NCBI GenBank assembly: GCA_005879675.1
Contig: VBJE01000070.1
Coordinates: forward strand, 1 to 7,098
Source: Chloroflexota bacterium
GTDB lineage: Bacteria; Chloroflexota; Dormibacteria; Dormibacterales; Dormibacteraceae
DNA length: 7,098 bases
Reading direction: 5' to 3'
The position numbers were made by a program, and so were the translations under genes. Shown here piece by piece: positions 1 to 5,831 of this stretch (within the stretch, counting starts at the first letter, position 1; every line of letters starts with the position of its first letter). A model generated the notes under the pieces. The model was not told the DNA's origin. It made no database searches and worked only from the letters and a program-made list of their open reading frames with translations.

Positions 1-828
1 CGCAGCGCGAAGCAAGCGCTCCAAGGAGCCGGAATGTCCGGCCACGACGTCGACCTGGTGATCAGCGTGTCGTGCACTGGTTACCTCGTGCCATCGCTCG
101 ACGTGCACATGGCGGAGGAGCTGGGCCTCCGGCCGGACGTGCTTCGCCTGCCGATCACGGAGCTCGGCTGCTCGGCCGGCGCAGCGGCGATCGCGGCCGC
201 GCAGCGCCACCTCGTCGGGTTTCCCGACCACAAGGTGCTGGTGGTCGCGGTCGAGATCCCCTCGTTGAGCTTTCAGCGGAGCGACAGGTCGGTCGACAAC
301 CTCACCGCGTGCCTCGTGTTCGGCGATGGGGCGGGCGCCGCCGTGATGGGCCGGCCCGACCCGAACCGGGATCGGTTGGAGGTGGTCCGCACGGCCTCGT
401 ACCTGATCCCCGGCACGGCGGGCATGCTCGGCTTCGACCTGCGCGATGAGGGCTTCCACGTCGTCCTCGATCGCCGCCTGACGCGAGTGCTCAGCCGGGA
501 GCTGAAGCCGGCGCTCGACCGATTCCTCGACCAAGAGAGGAACCAGCCGGAGTTCTACGCGGTGCACGCGGCCGGGCCGCGGATCTTCAACGAGGTGGAG
601 GCGGCGATGGGTTTGCCCCCCGGCGCGCTCGAGCTGTCACGCGATGTTTTCGCCTCGGTGGGGAACACGTCGTCCGCCGCGATCTTCTTTGCGCTCGAGA
701 GGCTCATGCAGATGCCTGCCCGGCGGGCCGACGGCCTCGGACTTGGCCTTGGGCCGGGCATCACCCTGGAGCTGATGCACCTCGCGCGGGTGCCGGCGTT
801 GGTGGAGTCGCGCCCAGCGATCCGATAA
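1..828 (+). CDS. Type III polyketide synthase (chalcone synthase-like), 5'-truncated by window edge
   Basis: This enzyme would be a homodimeric, cytosolic ketosynthase that condenses an acyl-CoA starter with malonyl-CoA units without an acyl carrier protein. The frame is open to base 1, and the first in-frame ATG (34) lies inside the conserved fold, so the true start is upstream. Family members have about 350-390 residues and only 275 are visible, so roughly 100 N-terminal residues are missing. Numbering from the ATG at 34, the catalytic triad is complete: Cys46 in ELGCSAG, His178 in AVHAAGP and Asn211 in GNTSS. The family loop GLGPG (238-242) and the motif FGDGAGAA are also present. A Glu replaces the Gly usually seen just before the Leu-Gly-Cys of the active site. 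The product cannot be predicted from this fragment. The 3' end overlaps the convergent nucleoside hydrolase gene by 68 bases. The family call is firm; the starter unit and product are unknown. Confidence 0.93.
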   Translation, partial: RSAKQALQGAGMSGHDVDLVISVSCTGYLVPSLDVHMAEELGLRPDVLRLPITELGCSAGAAAIAAAQRHLVGFPDHKVLVVAVEIPSLSFQRSDRSVDNLTACLVFGDGAGAAVMGRPDPNRDRLEVVRTASYLIPGTAGMLGFDLRDEGFHVVLDRRLTRVLSRELKPALDRFLDQERNQPEFYAVHAAGPRIFNEVEAAMGLPPGALELSRDVFASVGNTSSAAIFFALERLMQMPARRADGLGLGLGPGITLELMHLARVPALVESRPAIR

Positions 829-1732
829 AGAGGTCCCAGAAACCCTCCACCTCGAGGCCTGTGCCGACCATCGCGTTCGCCTGGGTGCCATCGCGGCGGC
901 GGAAGTCCACGAGCGTCATGCCTTTCGTGGGACCGTCCCCCAGCTCGACCTCCACGCGCGCCTCGCGGCATGGCACCAGGCCAGGGTTGGCGACGCGTGC
1001 GACCGCGCAAGGGTCGTGCACCGGAGGCTCGTTGACACCAACCGAGGTCTGCTGCTGCCGCTGATAGAAGCGAAGCATTCCCTCAACAGCGTTGGCGACC
1101 GGCGTGTTCAACGCGGCGATGCGCTCGAACACGGCCTCGCTTGCGTTCGCCATTCGCGTCACTTCCAGACCGACCATCGTCACCGGCCAGCCGGCTTCGA
1201 ACACCATCGCGGCGGCTTCCGGATCGACGTAGATGTTGAACTCCGCGCCAGGCGTGACGTTGCCGCCGGTGTACGACCCGCCCATCAGCACCACCTCGCG
1301 CGCCCGCCACGCGATCCGGGGCTCCTTGCGCACAGCCATAGCGATGTTCGTGAGCGGGCCGATGGGAACGATCGTGATCTCGCCCGGGGCCGACATCACC
1401 ATCTCGATAATCACGTCGACTGCGTGCTCCGCCACGGCGCGCACCGCCGGCTCATCCCAATCGTGACCTTCGAGGCCCGTGGTGCCGTGGATCTCCGGGG
1501 CGGTCAAAAGCGGCCGGGCGAGGGGCGCGGCACAGCCGGCGGCGACCGGCACGTCCCGGATGCCGGCGAGAGAGCACACACGAAGCGCATTCAGCGTCGT
1601 CAGCTCGAGCGGGTGGTTGCCGGCCACGGTCGTGATCGCCGCCAGCGAGACCTCGGGTGTGCCGTGCGCCAGCAGTATGGCCATCGCGTCGTCGTGACCC
1701 GGGTCGCAGTCGAGGATGATCCGCCGCGTCAC
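761..1732 (-). CDS. Inosine-uridine-preferring nucleoside hydrolase (calcium-dependent, IunH/Rih family)
   Basis: It hydrolyses the N-glycosidic bond of ribonucleosides to free base plus ribose, in the cytosol. The 323-residue protein starts at GTG 1732 with the family's N-terminal DCDPGHDDA (residues 8-16), whose Asp8, Asp10, Asp14 and Asp15 bind calcium and ribose. Other conserved positions are Asn39 (VAGNH), GPLTN (125-129), Met150-Gly-Gly, Asn158, Glu164, Asn166 and His239-Asp240 (VHDPCAVA). These correspond in order and spacing to the known active site of the Crithidia inosine-uridine enzyme, including the His before the last calcium Asp. The GTG overlaps the ribokinase stop as GTGA (1729-1732), so translation is probably coupled. 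The last 17 or so residues, rich in Pro and Ala, extend past the usual fold and overlap the PKS gene antisense. Purine versus pyrimidine preference cannot be read from the sequence. Confidence 0.94.
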   Translation of the reverse strand: MTRRIILDCDPGHDDAMAILLAHGTPEVSLAAITTVAGNHPLELTTLNALRVCSLAGIRDVPVAAGCAAPLARPLLTAPEIHGTTGLEGHDWDEPAVRAVAEHAVDVIIEMVMSAPGEITIVPIGPLTNIAMAVRKEPRIAWRAREVVLMGGSYTGGNVTPGAEFNIYVDPEAAAMVFEAGWPVTMVGLEVTRMANASEAVFERIAALNTPVANAVEGMLRFYQRQQQTSVGVNEPPVHDPCAVARVANPGLVPCREARVEVELGDGPTKGMTLVDFRRRDGTQANAMVGTGLEVEGFWDLFIGSLGATPPTPAPARGASAPG

Positions 1733-2631
1733 ATCTTCGACTTCGCGGCCGGGTCGAGGACGATCCCGAACAGCCGCTTGAGATCGTTCGGATAGGGGAG
1801 CGATGGACGCGCCCCGAGCCTGGTCGCCGCCGCCGCGCCGGCTGCGCCGCCCAGGCGGGCTGCCTCGACGAGGCTCTCGCCCCGCGCGAGCGCGAACGCC
1901 AAGGCGCCGACGAATGCGTCCCCCGCCCCGGTAGCATCGATTGCCTCCACCCTCCGCGGCTCAACGGGCGTGTCCAGTCCATCCTCATAAAGCATCGAGC
2001 CCGCCTCTCCGAGCGTCACCACCACCGCAGGCGCGGACCGCAGCAGCTCGCGGCCGCCCAGGTCGTCGGCTTCGCGCTCGTTGAGCACCAGGACATCGAC
2101 CTCTGGCACCGTGCTGCCGGTGAGCGCGGCGCTGGGGGCGGCGTTGAGGACGACGCGCGCGCCCGCCTCGCGCGCGGCGGAGACAGCCTGTCTGACCGTG
2201 TCCAGCGGGATCTCCAGCTGGAGAAGAACGACGTCGCCCCGCCGCACCACCCGCCGCACGCTCGCCAGCTCCTCCGCGCCGAGCCGCGCGTTCGCGCCCG
2301 GGGCCACGGTGACGGTGTTCTCGCCGCCCGTTTCGACCACGATCAGGGCCGCGCCGCTCGGCTCGGAGCGGTCGATCGCGACGGTGGATACGTCGACTCC
2401 GTCGTCGCGAAGTCCGGCGATGAGCTGCGATCCGAACGCGTCGTCGCCCACGCGCCCTATCATCCGCACGGTCGCTCCCAGGCGCGCCGCGGCCGCCGCT
2501 TGGTTGGCGCCCTTGCCGCCGGGAATGGCCAGTACACGATCTCCCAGCACCGTGTCGCCCGGCCTGGGTAGGTGCTCGACGCGCACCACCAGGTCCATGT
2601 TGATGCTGCCCACGACCACGACCGAGCCCAC
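1729..2631 (-). CDS. rbsK: Ribokinase (PfkB family)
   Basis: It phosphorylates D-ribose with ATP to ribose-5-phosphate in the cytosol. Starting at GTG 2631, the protein has 300 residues, the usual ribokinase length, and opens with the beta strand VVVVGSINMDL. PfkB signature 1 is GGKGANQ (38-44). The NxxE motif is at 184-187 (NERE). Signature 2 is DATGAGDAF (232-240), with the catalytic base Asp238. The stretches GENTVTVAPGAN and LNAAPS are characteristic of ribokinase rather than of fructokinase or adenosine kinase. The frame stays open upstream to an ATG at 2808, but that extension has no family similarity and would run into the divergent transporter gene, so 2631 is preferred. No clear Shine-Dalgarno precedes this GTG, and it may be leaderless. 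It is the first gene of a two-gene operon with the nucleoside hydrolase, whose ribose product is its substrate. Confidence 0.93.
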   Translation of the reverse strand: MGSVVVVGSINMDLVVRVEHLPRPGDTVLGDRVLAIPGGKGANQAAAAARLGATVRMIGRVGDDAFGSQLIAGLRDDGVDVSTVAIDRSEPSGAALIVVETGGENTVTVAPGANARLGAEELASVRRVVRRGDVVLLQLEIPLDTVRQAVSAAREAGARVVLNAAPSAALTGSTVPEVDVLVLNEREADDLGGRELLRSAPAVVVTLGEAGSMLYEDGLDTPVEPRRVEAIDATGAGDAFVGALAFALARGESLVEAARLGGAAGAAAATRLGARPSLPYPNDLKRLFGIVLDPAAKSKM

Positions 2632-2637
2632 GTCCCA

Positions 2638-2666
2638 AATAGTGCGCTCAGCGCCGATGTTGACAA
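2638..2666 (-). promoter_or_regulatory. Candidate promoter for ribokinase-nucleoside hydrolase operon, possibly leaderless
   Basis: On the minus strand, TTGTCA (2666 down to 2661, one mismatch to TTGACA) is followed after 17 bases by ACTATT (2643 down to 2638), only a 3-of-6 match to the -10 consensus. Six bases then separate it from the GTG at 2631. That spacing would place the transcription start at or next to the start codon, which suits the absence of a Shine-Dalgarno. The match is weak, so this is a proposal. Confidence 0.28.
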
Positions 2667-2667
2667 C
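2644..2667. promoter_or_regulatory. Two adjacent short palindromes, candidate operator
   Basis: GCGCTCAGCGC (2644-2654) is a perfect odd-centred palindrome with 5-base arms. Four bases later, GTTGACAAC (2659-2667) is another with 4-base arms. The first lies between the proposed -10 and -35 of the minus-strand promoter, and the second covers the -35 hexamers of both strands, so a bound regulator could block both operons. No regulator gene is present in the window. Short palindromes arise easily in GC-rich DNA. Confidence 0.3.
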
Positions 2668-2688
2668 CTGGCGCCTTGGGTCTACGAA
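2660..2688 (+). promoter_or_regulatory. Candidate promoter for the ECF transporter operon
   Basis: A perfect -35 hexamer TTGACA (2660-2665) is followed after exactly 17 bases by TACGAA (2683-2688), a 3-of-6 match to TATAAT that keeps the TA start. A transcript starting near 2695 would have a leader of about 35-40 bases containing the GGAGGG ribosome-binding site. The -35 is convincing; the -10 is weak. Confidence 0.45.
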
Positions 2689-2731
2689 TGTGGACGCTTT
2701 ATCGACCTGGGAGTTGGATGGAGGGTTGACC

Positions 2732-3352
2732 GTGGGAGTTCTCAACGCGTTCCGGGTCAGGATGAACACGCTCGCGATCGTCCTGATCCCCGTGTGCATC
2801 GCCATCAACTGGGCGGGTCACGCGCTGGCGCAGGCGCTGCATCTTTTCTTCCTCGATTCCGTCGGCACGGTGCTCGGAGGCCTGCTGGCGGGTCCGTGGG
2901 TGGGCGGCATCTCGGGCTTGCTCACGAACATCATCAGTTCGGGCAGCACCGATCCCATCGCATGGGCGTACTGCGGCGTTGCCTTTGCAATCGGCATCGT
3001 CGCCGGGATCGGTGGCTATTACGGCTGGTACAGGACCTGGGCGGGCCGGATCACGCTCTACGTGCTGATCGTGCTCGTGGCCTCGGTCATCTCGACGCCG
3101 ATCAACATCAACCTCTACGCCGGCCAGAGCGGGGTGCCGTTCGGGGACGCGCTCTACACCGGCATGGTCAAGTCCGGCTGGCCGACCTGGCTTGCGGCGT
3201 ACATCGACGAGGCCAGCGGCGACATTCCCGACAAGCTGATCACGGTCGTGGTCGCGACCCTCATCTTCTTCGGGCTGCCGAACCGGTATCGGTCGCTGTT
3301 CTCGGTGTGGCGGCGGCCGTCTGGGGAGCCAGAGCCGGCGCCGGCCTCCTGA
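2732..3352 (+). CDS. ECF transporter substrate-binding (S) component, predicted ribonucleoside-specific
   Basis: This small integral membrane protein would bind the substrate and pair with the EcfT-EcfA-EcfA' module. From GTG 2732 it has 206 residues, the usual size of an S component. Hydrophobic spans lie near residues 13-30, 44-66, 78-96, 108-124 and 165-182. The glycine-rich stretch with LDSVGTVLGG and GPWVGGISGLLTN, then STPININ, resembles S-component helices. GTG 2732 is chosen because GGAGGG (2720-2725) sits 6 bases upstream; ATG 2762 is the alternative. The frame continues upstream only as antisense to ribokinase. It is the first gene of a four-gene operon, with 13 bases to EcfT. I cannot place it in a family of known specificity. 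Ribonucleoside uptake is inferred from the divergent nucleoside hydrolase-ribokinase pair; a free base or ribose is a weaker alternative. Confidence 0.85.
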   Translation: MGVLNAFRVRMNTLAIVLIPVCIAINWAGHALAQALHLFFLDSVGTVLGGLLAGPWVGGISGLLTNIISSGSTDPIAWAYCGVAFAIGIVAGIGGYYGWYRTWAGRITLYVLIVLVASVISTPININLYAGQSGVPFGDALYTGMVKSGWPTWLAAYIDEASGDIPDKLITVVVATLIFFGLPNRYRSLFSVWRRPSGEPEPAPAS

Positions 3353-3365
3353 GCTTCGGGACGCG

Positions 3366-4145
3366 GTGGCGGGAGGCCTGAGCCTTTACGCGGAAGGCAG
3401 CAGCTTTCTCCACCGCGCCCATCCGCTGACCAAGGGCGTGCTGATGCTGAGCGCGGTCGCCCTGGCCTTCATCGCGCCGTCGGTGGGTTGGGTGATCGCG
3501 ATCCTGCTCCTGCTGCTGGCCCTGGTCACGGCTGCGGGCGTGCTGCGCCGGCTGCTCACCGTCGCCCTCGCGATCCTTCTGCCCCTCACGTTGCTCCTGC
3601 TCGCGGTCCAGGGCTTCGCGAACGTAAATAACCGTACCGAGGCCTTCGCGCTCGGCCCGATCGTGTACTACCGCGAGGGGCTTGCGATCGCCGCCCTCGC
3701 GGCCCTGCGCATCGCCTGTCTCGTATGCGCGACTTTCCTCTTCAGCTTCACGACGCGGCCCGCGGACATCGCCGAAGCGCTGATGCAGCGCGGGCTTTCG
3801 CCGCGCATGGGCTACGTCGTCCAGGCGGCGCTGCAGATCATCCCTCAGACGCTGGACACGGCCGGCCGGATCCAGGACGCTCAGCGCGCCCGCGGGCTGG
3901 AGACCGAAGGCTCGCTGCCCCGTCGCGCACGGGCGTACCTGCCCTTGATGCTCCCGCTGGTGCTGTCGTCCCTGGTGGCGACGCAGGAGCGCGCGATGGC
4001 CCTGGAGGTGCGCGGGTTCGGGCTGGCGGTCAAGCGCGTCGCCCGCTTCGACTTCGCGGACAACACATACCAGCGTGTCCTCAGATGGCTGCTGGCGGTG
4101 GCGGTGCCCGGCGCCATCGTTGCGCGGGTCGTGGGGTGGAGGTGA
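3366..4145 (+). CDS. ecfT: ECF transporter transmembrane coupling protein EcfT
   Basis: EcfT is the membrane scaffold that transmits ATPase motion from the two EcfA subunits to the S component. The 259-residue protein has strongly hydrophobic spans near residues 24-56, 62-84 (LLPLTLLLLA), 105-127, 191-206 and 240-256. The two cytoplasmic coupling motifs typical of the family are visible: RARG at 174-177 in AQRARGLE, and VRG at 215-217 in ALEVRGFG, where Val replaces the first Ala of the canonical Ala-Arg-Gly. TRPADIAEAL and GYVVQAALQIIP are also family-typical. It starts at GTG 3366, 13 bases after the S-component stop, with only a weak purine stretch ahead of it. Its stop overlaps the EcfA1 start as GTGA (4142-4145). 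A dedicated EcfT beside its own S gene indicates a group I ECF system. Confidence 0.93.
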   Translation: MAGGLSLYAEGSSFLHRAHPLTKGVLMLSAVALAFIAPSVGWVIAILLLLLALVTAAGVLRRLLTVALAILLPLTLLLLAVQGFANVNNRTEAFALGPIVYYREGLAIAALAALRIACLVCATFLFSFTTRPADIAEALMQRGLSPRMGYVVQAALQIIPQTLDTAGRIQDAQRARGLETEGSLPRRARAYLPLMLPLVLSSLVATQERAMALEVRGFGLAVKRVARFDFADNTYQRVLRWLLAVAVPGAIVARVVGWR

Positions 4146-4978
4146 GCTCGACGGCGCTTGTTCTCGAGGGCGTCTGTTACGCATACGAGGAGGCGCCACG
4201 TGAGGCCGTGAGCGACATCTCGCTGACCATCGGCGAGGGGGAGTGGGTCGGCGTGACCGGTCCGACCAACGCCGGCAAATCCACGCTCTGCCTGCTCGCC
4301 ATGGGCCTCGCGCCTCATTTCTTCGGTGGACGGCTGAAGGGCAAAGTCACGGTGTTGGCCAAGGACTCGCGCAGCGTCAGCGTCATCGAGCGATCGTCCG
4401 AGGTCGGGCTCTTGTTCCAGAACCCCTTCACGCAGGTCTCGGGTGCGCGCGAGCGCGTGGACGAAGAGGTCGCTTTCGGCCCGGAATGCCACGGCGTGGC
4501 GAGGCCCGAGGTCGACGCGCGGGTCGAGGAGGCGATGGGGCTCGCCGGCATCACGCACCTGGCCGCGAGGCATCCGATGGAGCTGAGCGGGGGGCAGTTG
4601 CAGCGGCTGGCCCTCGCGGGCCTGCTGGCGATGCGGCCACGGCTGCTGCTGCTCGACGAGCCCACGTCCCAGCTCGACCCGGCCGGCACCGCCGCCATTT
4701 TCCAGGTGCTCGATGGATTGCACCGGCGCGGGACGACGATCGTGATGGTCGAACACCGCCTCGAGACCCTGTGCGAGGTGTGCCCGCGCGTGGTGGCGAT
4801 GGTGGCTGGGCGGGTGATCGCGGACGGCGCGCCCGAGGAGGTCTTCAACATCGAAAAGGTGCAGGAGCGCGTCGGCATGCCGGTGTTCACGCGCCTCGCC
4901 CGCGCCCGGGCCTTGCCCCGGCCATGGCCGGTGCGCCTGCGCGATGCGGCATCGGCGTTCGCGAAGTCCATTGCCTGA
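4142..4978 (+). CDS. ECF transporter ATP-binding protein EcfA1
   Basis: This is one of two cytosolic ABC ATPases powering the transporter. The 278-residue protein has an A-loop Tyr15, Walker A GPTNAGKST (40-48), Q-loop Gln93 in LLFQNPFTQ, a canonical signature LSGGQ (148-152), Walker B LLLLDEP with Asp172-Glu173, and H-loop His205 in MVEHRLE. The FQNP motif followed by a VDEEVAFGP-type stretch is characteristic of EcfA subunits. The start is GTG 4142, overlapping the EcfT stop; the purine-rich GTGGGG (4131-4136) is a suitable ribosome-binding site 5 bases upstream. The same frame remains open far upstream, but only as a shadow of EcfT. The signature that completes the composite site of its partner is intact here, unlike in EcfA2. 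Confidence 0.94.
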   Translation: MSSTALVLEGVCYAYEEAPREAVSDISLTIGEGEWVGVTGPTNAGKSTLCLLAMGLAPHFFGGRLKGKVTVLAKDSRSVSVIERSSEVGLLFQNPFTQVSGARERVDEEVAFGPECHGVARPEVDARVEEAMGLAGITHLAARHPMELSGGQLQRLALAGLLAMRPRLLLLDEPTSQLDPAGTAAIFQVLDGLHRRGTTIVMVEHRLETLCEVCPRVVAMVAGRVIADGAPEEVFNIEKVQERVGMPVFTRLARARALPRPWPVRLRDAASAFAKSIA

Positions 4979-5771
4979 GGTCCGGCTCGACGGCGTCCGC
5001 TTTGCGTACCCCGGTGGCGTCGAGGTCTATCCCGAGCCCGGCCTTACCCTCGCGCTCGGCGATGGAGTCACCGCCCTGGTCGGCGAGAACGGAGCCGGCA
5101 AGACGACGCTGACCAAGCTGCTGATCGGGCTGCTGCGCCCGAACCAGGGATCTGTGACCGTGGCGGGCGTCGACGTCGCTTCGGCGACCGTGGCCGAGAT
5201 GGCCCGCATCGTCGGCTACAGCTTCCAGAACCCGGACGACCAGCTTTTCGAGCGCACCGTCAAAGCCGAGGTGTCGTTCGGCCCGCGTGTCCTGGGCAAG
5301 CCTGCGGAGGACGTGGAGCGTGGAGTCGCTTGGGCGCTGAAAGCCTGCGGGCTGCAAGGCAAGGAGGAGGTCCACCCGCACGACCTCGGCCTGTCGGAAC
5401 GGAAATGGGTCGCGATCGCGTCCGCGCTGGCCGGCGAGCCGAAGGTGGTCGTCCTCGACGAGCCGACGCTGGGCCAGGACTACCCTTCCCGGGAACGCCT
5501 GCGCATGCTCGCGGCGCAGCTGGCCGATCTCGGGCGCGCGGTCCTGGTCGTCACGCACGACATGGACTTCGTGGGCGAATCGTGCCCGACGACGGTGGTC
5601 CTTTCGCACGGCGTCGTCCGCTATGCGGGAGCCACTGAAAAGGCCTTCGCAGACCGGTCGATGGTCGACGACGCCGGCATTCAGCCGCCGCATGTGACCG
5701 CGCTCGCCCGCAGCCTCGGTATGTCCGAGTCAGTCAGCGAGGCAGCCTTCCTGGCCGCCATCCGGTGGTGA
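4944..5771 (+). CDS. ECF transporter ATP-binding protein EcfA2 with variant ABC signature
   Basis: This is the second ABC ATPase of the heterodimer. It has 275 residues from ATG 4944, overlapping EcfA1 by 35 bases; TTG 4971, which overlaps the EcfA1 stop closely, is an alternative that removes an Arg-rich leader of nine residues. Motifs are A-loop Tyr22, Walker A GENGAGKTT (47-55), Q-loop Gln95 in FQNPDDQLF (a strong EcfA hallmark), Walker B VVVLDEP with Asp172-Glu173, the D-loop region LGQD, and H-loop His205 in VVTHDMDF. The signature aligned to LSGGQ is LGLSE (148-152): the Ser and second Gly positions are changed, although the following VAIASALA helix is conserved. Similar relaxed signatures occur in some EcfA proteins. 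It is the last gene of the operon and is followed by a possible terminator. Confidence 0.93.
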   Translation: MRHRRSRSPLPEVRLDGVRFAYPGGVEVYPEPGLTLALGDGVTALVGENGAGKTTLTKLLIGLLRPNQGSVTVAGVDVASATVAEMARIVGYSFQNPDDQLFERTVKAEVSFGPRVLGKPAEDVERGVAWALKACGLQGKEEVHPHDLGLSERKWVAIASALAGEPKVVVLDEPTLGQDYPSRERLRMLAAQLADLGRAVLVVTHDMDFVGESCPTTVVLSHGVVRYAGATEKAFADRSMVDDAGIQPPHVTALARSLGMSESVSEAAFLAAIRW

Positions 5772-5804
5772 CAGCGCTTACTCAACGTAGCCGTCACACT
5801 TTTT
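5768..5804 (+). terminator. Possible intrinsic terminator after the ECF operon
   Basis: GTGAC (5768-5772) can pair with GTCAC (5793-5797). An inner GCT (5776-5778) can pair with AGC (5789-5791) across internal unpaired bases, and five T residues follow at 5800-5804. Position directly after the EcfA2 stop is right, and a T run is unusual in this GC-rich DNA. The stem is short and broken, so this is tentative. Confidence 0.35.
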
Positions 5805-5831
5805 CCACAGGTGGAGTAGCGTTGGCGAACT

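Larger units (their letters stand above)
2632..2731. promoter_or_regulatory. Divergent intergenic control region between ribokinase and the ECF operon
   Basis: This 100-base gap is the only non-coding DNA separating the catabolic operon (minus) from the transporter operon (plus), so it must hold the signals for one or both. It contains opposed promoter-like elements, the palindromes GCGCTCAGCGC (2644-2654) and GTTGACAAC (2659-2667), a GGCGCC hexamer (2670-2675) and a Shine-Dalgarno for the plus-strand gene (2720-2725). It is too short to leave room for a typical riboswitch in either leader. The existence of control signals here follows from gene layout; the individual sites are inferred. Confidence 0.6.

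Noticed and set aside
1016..1795. Plus-strand ORF opposite the nucleoside hydrolase
   Set aside because: It is His/Arg-rich shadow sequence; the minus strand carries the complete hydrolase active site.
2081..2731. Upstream open extension of the S-component frame
   Set aside because: It is antisense to ribokinase, has the Thr/Ser/Arg-rich composition of a shadow frame, and a good Shine-Dalgarno places the real start at GTG 2732.
2632..2731. Riboswitch in the ECF operon leader
   Set aside because: The predicted leader is only about 35-40 bases and shows no aptamer-like set of stems, so there is no room for a known vitamin or purine riboswitch.
2632..2808. N-terminal extension of ribokinase from ATG 2808
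   Set aside because: The extra 59 residues have no PfkB similarity and would overlap the transporter gene; the fold begins right after GTG 2631.
3261..4199. Long minus-strand ORF opposite EcfT
   Set aside because: Composition is dominated by Arg, Gln, His and Pro, as expected for the reverse of a GC-rich gene; EcfT on the plus strand is clearly recognisable.
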